Source of the DNA: Massilia litorea
GTDB taxonomy: Bacteria; Pseudomonadota; Gammaproteobacteria; Burkholderiales; Burkholderiaceae_D
DNA length: 64,000 nt
Direction: 5' to 3'
Assembly (NCBI RefSeq): GCF_015101885.1
Contig: NZ_CP062941.1
Location: forward strand, 4,650,001-4,714,000
A model generated the notes under the pieces. That model saw only the letters and a list, made by a program, of their open reading frames with translations. It searched no databases and was not told the DNA's origin. Both the position numbers and the translations under genes were made by a program. Positions 58,749 through 64,000 of this stretch are shown one piece after another. Numbering within the stretch: position 1 is the first letter of the stretch; the number at the start of each line of letters is the position of its first letter.

Positions 58749-59618
58749 TTATTTGAAGACCACTGTCCGGTGGCCGTTTTGCAAAATGCGGTGTTCCACG
58801 AACCACTTCACCGCGCGCGCCAGCACCACGCATTCGACGTCGCGACCGATCGCGGTCAGCTCGTCGATCGTCATCGCATGGTCGACCCGCTCGACGTCCT
58901 GCTCGATGATCGGGCCTTCGTCGAGCTCGCCCGTGACGAAGTGGGCGGTCGCGCCGATCAGCTTCACGCCGCGCGTGTGGGCCTGCGCATACGGCCGCGC
59001 GCCCTTGAAACTCGGCAGGAAAGAGTGGTGAATATTGATCGCCCTGCCCTTCAAGGCTTCGCACAGTCCCGGCGACAGGATCTGCATGTAGCGCGCCAGT
59101 ACCACCAGGTCGATCCTGTGCATGTCGAGCAGCTCGATGATGCGCGCTTCCTGCGCCAGCTTCGCTTCCTCGCTCGCACCGGCCGCCAGGGGCAAGTGGT
59201 GAAACGGGATATTGTAACTTGCCGCGAGCTGGTAGAACTCCATATGGTTCGAGACGATCGCCGGAATCTCGACCGGCAGCAGGCCGCTCTTGTAGCGGAA
59301 CAGCAGGTCGTTCAGGCAGTGGCCGATCTTCGAGACCATGATCAGCACGCGCGGCTTGGCGTGGGCGTCGTGCAGCTGGCCGCGCATCGCGTTCGCTTCG
59401 CACAGGGCGGCGAAGGCGGTGCGCAGGTCGGCATCGGGCACGCTCGGGTCTTCCAGCGCGAAGTGCACGCGCATGAAGAACAGTTGCGATTCCGGATCGC
59501 CGAACTGGGCCGAATCGATGATGTTGCAGCCGTGTTCGGCCAGGAAACCGGCCACGCGCAGCACGATACCGCGCTGGTCATGGCAGGACAGGGTCAGGAT
59601 GTATTCCGGGTGCGTCAT
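58749..59618 (-). CDS. purU: Formyltetrahydrofolate deformylase
   Basis: Releases formate from 10-formyl-THF to balance folate and purine pools. The 289 residues fit the family. N-terminal ACT domain (about 6-90), starting YILTLSCHDQRGIVLRVAGF. The formyltransferase-like catalytic domain follows, with the motif HHSFLPSFKGARPYAQAHTR near residues 230-249 and the Asp-containing TGELDEGPIIEQD. ATG 59618 is the conventional start. It is divergent from the MDR oxidoreductase across 143 bp. Confidence 0.96.
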   Translation of the reverse strand: MTHPEYILTLSCHDQRGIVLRVAGFLAEHGCNIIDSAQFGDPESQLFFMRVHFALEDPSVPDADLRTAFAALCEANAMRGQLHDAHAKPRVLIMVSKIGHCLNDLLFRYKSGLLPVEIPAIVSNHMEFYQLAASYNIPFHHLPLAAGASEEAKLAQEARIIELLDMHRIDLVVLARYMQILSPGLCEALKGRAINIHHSFLPSFKGARPYAQAHTRGVKLIGATAHFVTGELDEGPIIEQDVERVDHAMTIDELTAIGRDVECVVLARAVKWFVEHRILQNGHRTVVFK

Positions 59619-59761
59619 GGTGGGAAGGAGGTCATGGTAGAGGTCTCCGCCATTGTCGCATGCCTTGCAAAAACAGCCAGGCGGCGCCATCGATTTTAAA
59701 AACGCACGACCGTTTGTTTTTCGGTATAGTTGGCAGCTCCAACAACACGAGGGAGACACCC

Positions 59762-60787
59762 ATGACACAAGCGACGAACGACCAATTCCTGCTGGCGGCC
59801 CGCCCCGTCGGCCTGCCGAAGGACAGCGACTGGCAGCGCGCGACGCCGCCCCTGGGCGAACTTGCCGACGGCGAAGTGCGCGTCAAGATCCTCTACATCT
59901 CGCTCGACCCGGCCATGCGCGGCTGGATGAACGATGCGCGCTCCTACGTGCGCCCGGTCGCCATCGGTGAGGTCATGCGTGCCGGCGGCGTCGGCGTGGT
60001 GGAGGAATCGAAGTCACCGAAGTTCAAGGCGGGCGACCATGTGATGGGCGTGATGGGCGTGCAGCGCTACTGGACCGGCCCGGCCGAGGACAAGGGCGCG
60101 ATGCTGGCCAGGGTCGATCCGAACCTGGCGCCGCTGCCGACCTGGCTCAACGTGCTCGGCATGCCCGGCATGACCGCCTACTTCGGCCTGCTGGAAGTCG
60201 GCCAGCCGAAGGCGGGCGAAACCGTGGTGGTGTCGGGCGCGGCCGGCGCGGTCGGGATGACGGTGGGGCAAGTCGCGAAACACCTGGGCTGCCGCGTGGT
60301 CGGCATCGCGGGCGGCGAAGACAAGTGCCGCTTCGTGGTCGAGGAACTCGGTTTCGACGCCTGCATCGACTACAAGGCCGGTCCCGTGCAGGCCGGCCTG
60401 AAGCAGCATTGCCCGCAGGGCGTGGACGTGTATTTCGACAACGTGGGCGGCGACATCCTCGACGCCGTGCTCACCCGCATCAACATGAAAGCGCGCATCG
60501 TCATCTGCGGCGCGATCTCGCAGTACAACGCCACCGAAGCGGTGAAAGGCCCGGCCAACTACCTCGCGCTGCTGGTCAACCGCGCGCGCATGGAAGGCAT
60601 GCTTGTAACGGACTACGCCGCCCGCTATCCTGAAGGCGTGGCGGCGCTGGCGCGCTGGATGAAGGAAGGCAGCTTCAAGAGCCGCGAGCACATTGTCGAG
60701 GGTTTCGAGACCTTCCCTTCCACGCTGCTGATGTTGTTCCGCGGCGAGAACCTCGGCAAGCTGGTGCTGAAGGTCGCCGACGCCTGA
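59762..60787 (+). CDS. Zinc-free MDR oxidoreductase (CurA/LTB4DH type)
   Basis: A 341-residue NADP(H)-dependent reductase of the leukotriene B4 12-hydroxydehydrogenase/CurA group. Seen: YISLDPAMRGWMNDARSYV at the N-terminus, the Rossmann motif VSGAAGAVGMTVGQVAKHLG, and VYFDNVGGDILDAVL, all family landmarks. No zinc ligands. It would reduce enones or quinone-like compounds; the substrate is unknown. GAGGGAGA lies upstream of ATG 59762. An intrinsic terminator follows. Confidence 0.92.
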   Translation: MTQATNDQFLLAARPVGLPKDSDWQRATPPLGELADGEVRVKILYISLDPAMRGWMNDARSYVRPVAIGEVMRAGGVGVVEESKSPKFKAGDHVMGVMGVQRYWTGPAEDKGAMLARVDPNLAPLPTWLNVLGMPGMTAYFGLLEVGQPKAGETVVVSGAAGAVGMTVGQVAKHLGCRVVGIAGGEDKCRFVVEELGFDACIDYKAGPVQAGLKQHCPQGVDVYFDNVGGDILDAVLTRINMKARIVICGAISQYNATEAVKGPANYLALLVNRARMEGMLVTDYAARYPEGVAALARWMKEGSFKSREHIVEGFETFPSTLLMLFRGENLGKLVLKVADA

Positions 60788-60802
60788 GGATTTGTCAGGT
60801 TC

Positions 60803-60834
60803 GCTTGCGCCAGTCGCTGGCGCAAGCGCTTTTC
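60803..60834 (+). terminator. Rho-independent terminator of MDR gene
   Basis: Perfect 11-bp stem GCTTGCGCCAG/CTGGCGCAAGC with a 3-nt loop, followed by GCTTTTCC. It lies 15 bp past the stop. Confidence 0.8.
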
Positions 60835-60890
60835 CTGAACTTGCACGAGTCTGGAGCGTCTACTGATACTTTATATACGCCGAGGATCTC

Positions 60891-61286
60891 ATGCCCGCTT
60901 TTTCCCCTTCCCTACCCGACCTGCGCTCGCAACTCGGCGCCCAGGTCGATTTCCTGAGCCAGGTATCGCATCATGCGATCGACACCGCCCGCCAGCTCAG
61001 CGAACTGAACGTGCGCGCGGCGCGCCAGCTGGTCGACGACGGCGTCAGGCTCGGCCGTGCGCTGGCAAGCTGCGACGATCCCTTCCAGATCGGCACCGTG
61101 GCAATGCGCGAAGCCTCTTCCACGGCCGAGGATTGGCAGAGCTGGCAGAATTCGCTGATGGGCGTGCTCAGCGCCGGCACCGCCACCTTCGCCCACGACG
61201 CCAACGACGGCAGCTGGCAGGCCGCCCGCAGTGTAACTGCCGGCGCCGCGGCCGAGGACGTCGGCGCGGCCCACAACCCCACCTGA
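60891..61286 (+). CDS. Phasin-like protein
   Basis: A 131-residue helical protein with the length and layout of short phasins (granule-associated proteins). SLPDLRSQLGAQVDFLSQVS at the start is analogous to the interrupted phasin at 53236-53856. It has no membrane segment. GAGGA precedes ATG 60891. A hemerythrin gene follows after 24 bp. Assignment is by pattern and is moderately secure. Confidence 0.72.
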   Translation: MPAFSPSLPDLRSQLGAQVDFLSQVSHHAIDTARQLSELNVRAARQLVDDGVRLGRALASCDDPFQIGTVAMREASSTAEDWQSWQNSLMGVLSAGTATFAHDANDGSWQAARSVTAGAAAEDVGAAHNPT

Positions 61287-61310
61287 CCCATACACTATCG
61301 AGGAGGAGCC

Positions 61311-61862
61311 ATGGCAGCCACCGGCAAGGACCAGGATGGGGCGGCGGACGCGCTTGCACTGCTGCGCGCCGAGCATGAGCAGGTGAGCAGGATGTTCGCC
61401 CAGTGCGCGAACCTGCGCGGCCTGGAAGACGCGGAAGAAACGATCGCCGAACTGGTCGACGACCTCTGCGACGCGCTCATCATCCACACGATGCTCGAGG
61501 AAGAACTGTTCTATCCGGCGCTGCGCGCGGCGTTCGGAGACGACGAGCTGATCGATGACGCCGAGCTCGAGCACGCGGGGGCGCGCGAACTGATCAGCCA
61601 GCTCGAAGCCATGTACCCGGGGGACGAGCATTTCGATGCGACGCTCGCCGTGCTGGCCGAGGAGTTCGCGCACCACGTCGCGCAGGAAGAGACGGAGATG
61701 TTCGAGGGGGCGCGTGCGGCCGGCCTCGACCTGGTCGAACTCGGGCACCGACTGGCGCTGCGGCGCGCCCAGCTCGACGACGACATGGCGGCGCCCCCGA
61801 CGAGCTTCGACGGCGCCGAACCACACGACGGCAGGCGTACGCCGCCGCGGGCACCGGACTGA
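61311..61862 (+). CDS. Hemerythrin HHE-domain protein
   Basis: A 183-residue four-helix protein with the di-iron ligand pattern: H in LRAEHEQVSRMF, H and E in IHTMLEEELFYPAL, H in AELEHAGAREL, and H/E in FAHHVAQEETEMF. Binds O2 or NO, or handles iron and redox stress. The C-terminal 30 residues are disordered. GAGGAGG precedes ATG 61311. It sits between a phasin-like and a KGG-repeat gene. Confidence 0.9.
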   Translation: MAATGKDQDGAADALALLRAEHEQVSRMFAQCANLRGLEDAEETIAELVDDLCDALIIHTMLEEELFYPALRAAFGDDELIDDAELEHAGARELISQLEAMYPGDEHFDATLAVLAEEFAHHVAQEETEMFEGARAAGLDLVELGHRLALRRAQLDDDMAAPPTSFDGAEPHDGRRTPPRAPD

Positions 61863-62007
61863 ACGGACGCTGCGCCGCCCTTCGAAAGCGCGGCGCAAGC
61901 GAAGTCCTCAAGAGGGAAGGAACTAACCCGGAAGCGGTCTCTCTAACCGGACGAGTGTGGCAATGCTGCGCTTACCCTTCACACTGCAGGGCAACCAGGA
62001 GAACGAC

Positions 62008-62382
62008 ATGGCGACAAGCAAGGAGAGCGGCAAGGGCGCGGGCAGCTCCGGCGGCAGCGCGCAAAAGAGCGGTGGCGGCAGCGGCAGCGGCCCTGCCAAA
62101 CGCGGTTTCGCGGCGATGGACCAGAACCAGCAGCGCGAGATCGCCAGCAAGGGCGGCCAGGCCGCCCACCAGAAAGGCACGGCGCACGAATTCGATTCCG
62201 AAGAAGCGCGCCGCGCGGGGCAGAAAGGCGGGGAGGCGGTCAGCCGCAACCGTGCGCACATGGCCGATATCGGCCGCAAGGGAGGCGAGAGCCGGCAGTC
62301 GGCCAGCCGGGCGGCCGCCAGCGGTGGCGGCACCGGCACCGCCGGCAAGAGCGGCAATCGCCAGGGCGGCAAGGACGAATAG
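62008..62382 (+). CDS. KGG-repeat stress protein
   Basis: A 124-residue hydrophilic, disordered protein. Gly/Ser/Lys-rich start, then three KGG-type repeats (ASKGGQAAHQKG, AGQKGGEAVSRN, IGRKGGESRQSA). These repeats define the YciG/con-10-like general-stress family. ATG 62008 has AGGAG 7-8 bp upstream; a longer reading from 61957 is less likely. A strong terminator follows. Its molecular role is unproven; likely induced in stationary phase or desiccation. Confidence 0.85.
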   Translation: MATSKESGKGAGSSGGSAQKSGGGSGSGPAKRGFAAMDQNQQREIASKGGQAAHQKGTAHEFDSEEARRAGQKGGEAVSRNRAHMADIGRKGGESRQSASRAAASGGGTGTAGKSGNRQGGKDE

Positions 62383-62404
62383 CCTTCCTGGCCGGCAGGG
62401 CGTG

Positions 62405-62435
62405 ACGGGGCGGACTTTCCGTCCCGTTTTTTTTT
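62405..62435 (+). terminator. Rho-independent terminator of KGG-protein gene
   Basis: Stem ACGGGGCGGA/TCCGTCCCGT (one G-U pair) with a 3-nt loop and nine T residues. It lies 22 bp after the stop. Confidence 0.92.
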
Positions 62436-62500
62436 GACGGCAGGCGTCCGCCCGCAAGGCCTCCTGCGACTGCGCCGCCGCTGTGGTACATTCCCGCCCC

Positions 62501-63016
62501 ATGTCCGAACTTCGCTACCTCACCGCCTATCCCGACCAGTTGCGCCAGCAGGCCGCCTCGCTCCTGAAAGAGGGACGCCTCGGCGCCCTGTTGCGCTCGC
62601 GCTACCCGAGCCCGCACGGCCTGCGCACCGACCGCGCCCTGTACGACTACGTGCAGGACCTGAAGGACGACTACCTGCGCAATGCCGAGCCGGTGGCGAA
62701 GGTCGCCTACGACAGCAAGATCCACGTCGTCCAGCACGCGCTCGGCCTGCACACCGCGATCTCGCGCGTGCAGGGCAGCAAGCTCAAGGCCAAGCACGAG
62801 ATCCGCATCGCCAGCGTGTTCCGCGACGCCCCGCTCGAATTCCTGCGCATGATCGCCGTGCACGAACTGGCCCACCTGAAGGAAAAGCAGCACGACAAGG
62901 CCTTCTACAAACTGTGCTGCTGGATGGAGCCCCAGTACCACCAGTTCGAACTCGACCTGCGGCTGTATCTCACGCATATGGAACAGACGGGCGAGCGCTT
63001 GTGGAGCGAAGGCTGA
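62501..63016 (+). CDS. YgjP-like zinc metallopeptidase domain protein
   Basis: A 171-residue soluble protein with the M48-like/YgjP zinc motif HELAHLKEKQHDKAFY near residues 124-139 (HExxH plus a downstream H). The length fits the YgjP-like group, a few members of which have been reported as UTP pyrophosphatases rather than proteases. ATG 62501 is taken as start. It stands alone between the KGG gene and the ars operon. Confidence 0.85.
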   Translation: MSELRYLTAYPDQLRQQAASLLKEGRLGALLRSRYPSPHGLRTDRALYDYVQDLKDDYLRNAEPVAKVAYDSKIHVVQHALGLHTAISRVQGSKLKAKHEIRIASVFRDAPLEFLRMIAVHELAHLKEKQHDKAFYKLCCWMEPQYHQFELDLRLYLTHMEQTGERLWSEG

Positions 63017-63085
63017 GCGTCCTGACTCCACGCGCTGCACCATCACCTCACTCGCAATGCTTCAGGCACCATGATTCGATGATCG

Positions 63086-63114
63086 TTGAATTATCGTAGC
63101 ATCCGATATATCAT
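63086..63114 (+). promoter_or_regulatory. Probable ars promoter/operator
   Basis: TTGAAT (63086-63091), 17-bp spacer, TATCAT (63109-63114), 30 bp before arsR. The surrounding AT-rich DNA repeats ATGAT/ATCAT/ATCG words and is the likely ArsR binding region. Confidence 0.5.
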
Positions 63115-63143
63115 CGTCCCATCCTTCTTCACGGGCACCTGGC

Positions 63144-63461
63144 ATGAACACGCAATCGGCATTGGCAGCCCTCTCCGCGCTGGCGCAGGAAAGCAGGCTC
63201 GCCGTCTTCAGGCTGCTGATCCAGGCCGGACCTGACGGCCTGGCGGCCAGCAAAATCGCCGAACAGCTGGACATCGCCCCCTCCTCGCTCTCCTTTCACC
63301 TGAAGGAGCTGTCGCATGCCGGACTGCTCGCCTCAAAGCAGGACGGGCGCTTCGTGATCTATTCGGCCAAGGTGGAAGCGATGAATGGACTGATCGGATT
63401 CCTGACCGAGAACTGCTGCGGCGGCCTACCTTGCGCTGCCACCGACAAGAAATCATGCTGA
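63144..63461 (+). CDS. arsR: ArsR-family metalloregulator
   Basis: A 105-residue winged-helix repressor. DNA-recognition region LDIAPSSLSFHLKELSHAGL (residues 42-61). It lacks the classic ELCVCDL metal site in helix 3 and instead ends with a cysteine cluster: C91, C92, C97 and C105. A C-terminal Cys-Cys...Cys site is known from an Acidithiobacillus ArsR, so As(III) is probably sensed there. It is followed by arsC after 10 bp. Confidence 0.9.
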   Translation: MNTQSALAALSALAQESRLAVFRLLIQAGPDGLAASKIAEQLDIAPSSLSFHLKELSHAGLLASKQDGRFVIYSAKVEAMNGLIGFLTENCCGGLPCAATDKKSC

Positions 63462-63471
63462 GACCAACGAC

Positions 63472-63951
63472 ATGAACATCCTTTTCCTCTGCACCGGCAA
63501 CTCCTGCCGCTCCGTCCTCAGCGAAGGCGCCTTCAACCACCTGGCGCCGGCCGGCATGCGCGCACTCAGCGCCGGCAGCCACCCCACCGGCTGGCTCCAT
63601 CCGCGCGCCGTAGCGCTCCTGCAGCGCAAGGGCATCTCGACCGAGGGTTACTTCAGCAAGTCCTGGGACGCACTGCCGGTCACGCCCGACATCGTCGTCA
63701 CCGTCTGCGCCAGCGCCGCCGGCGAAACCTGCCCGGCCTATCTGGGCCCGGTGCTGCGCACCCATTGGGGCCTGGACGACCCGAGCCATGTCGCCGGCAC
63801 CGACGAGGAAATCGAGGCCGCCTTCGAGCGCACCTGGGCCATCATCCTGGCGCGCATCCAGGCCTTCCTGGCGCTGCCGCTGGACGAATTGAACACCGAC
63901 CGCGCGCGCCTGCAGGCGGAACTCGACCGCATCGGCACGCTGCAGGCATGA
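63472..63951 (+). CDS. arsC: Arsenate reductase, thioredoxin-coupled type
   Basis: Reduces arsenate to arsenite. 159 residues with an LMW-phosphatase fold. P-loop CTGNSCRS starts at Cys7, with Cys12 inside it. The later pair Cys79 and Cys87 (TVCASAAGETCP) completes the disulfide relay of the thioredoxin-dependent class. The SKSW segment near residue 62 is typical. It would depend on thioredoxin and TrxB. It is followed immediately by the right edge, where an efflux gene would be expected. Confidence 0.92.
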   Translation: MNILFLCTGNSCRSVLSEGAFNHLAPAGMRALSAGSHPTGWLHPRAVALLQRKGISTEGYFSKSWDALPVTPDIVVTVCASAAGETCPAYLGPVLRTHWGLDDPSHVAGTDEEIEAAFERTWAIILARIQAFLALPLDELNTDRARLQAELDRIGTLQA

Positions 63952-63991
63952 TGCGCGCGACGAACGGAAGCGCATTCTGCGGGGTGCGGCC

Positions 63992-64000
63992 ATGACCCTG
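63992..64000 (+). CDS. Possible start of next ars gene (partial)
   Basis: ATG ACC CTG at the extreme right edge, 41 bp after the arsC stop, with GGGGTGCGG just upstream. Only three codons are visible. In this position an arsenite efflux gene (ACR3 or arsB) or arsH would be usual; identity cannot be judged. Confidence 0.3.

Overview
The window is high-GC DNA from a betaproteobacterium of the Oxalobacteraceae, most likely Massilia/Telluria-like. This rests on recognisable Burkholderiales gene neighbourhoods: hemCDXY divergent from ppc, nadE next to a P-II gene, short phasins, and a very long RpoD. It is an inference from gene content and style, not from a database match. Most of the window is ordinary chromosomal housekeeping DNA.

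Layout, left to right. 1-3.4 kb: a zinc alcohol dehydrogenase running off the left edge, a coupled small gene plus ypfJ-type metallopeptidase, and a methyltransferase. 3.4-7.5 kb (minus strand): two identical tRNA-Ser(CGA) genes plus a decayed third copy, each followed by its own terminator, then serS, rarA and lolA. 7.6-15.4 kb: ftsK, trxB, an Smr-domain gene, an orphan bacteriophytochrome histidine kinase, a TRIC-type membrane protein and a P-II gene. 15.4-20.2 kb: glutamine-dependent nadE, a FemAB/GNAT-like gene, a GNAT gene and a LysR regulator. 20.2-28.7 kb: an apparent uptake locus with a TonB-dependent receptor, an alpha/beta hydrolase and a complete branched-chain-type ABC transporter, divergent from the LysR gene. 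29-31.5 kb: two overlapping secreted-protein genes (one a PA-domain zinc protease) and ppa. 31.6-38.8 kb: hemCDXY and ppc. 38.9-44.1 kb: a GHL10-type secreted glycoside-hydrolase-like protein, an outer-membrane-type protein and a chemoreceptor. 44.3-50.8 kb: rpoD with a roughly 260-residue N-terminal extension, a ProQ-family gene, an RNase D-like exonuclease and two multi-haem cytochromes c.

50.8-54.4 kb is clearly different. It is partly AT-rich and holds small minus-strand orphan genes, each preceded by a copy of a degenerate stem-loop repeat. It also holds a probable frameshifted remnant and a phasin gene interrupted by an in-frame amber codon. This is the only real accessory island in the window.

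54.4-64 kb returns to conserved genes: a DUF2059 protein, a PilT/PilU-type ATPase, a DMT-type membrane protein, a DUF2807 protein, a PCu(A)C copper chaperone, yaeQ, purU and an MDR oxidoreductase. A stress-flavoured run follows (phasin, hemerythrin, KGG-repeat protein), then a YgjP-like metallopeptidase and the start of an ars operon (arsR, arsC) that continues past the right edge.

A second dispersed repeat, cruciform-forming with core GTAGGGTGGGC...GCCCACGCGGT, occurs at three loci (7.5, 14.3 and 18.7 kb) and supplies or abuts stop codons of neighbouring genes. I found no wholly new defence or mobile system. The best leads are the repeat-punctuated island, the amber-interrupted phasin, the tRNA-Ser array with its relic, and the LysR/TonB/hydrolase/ABC locus.
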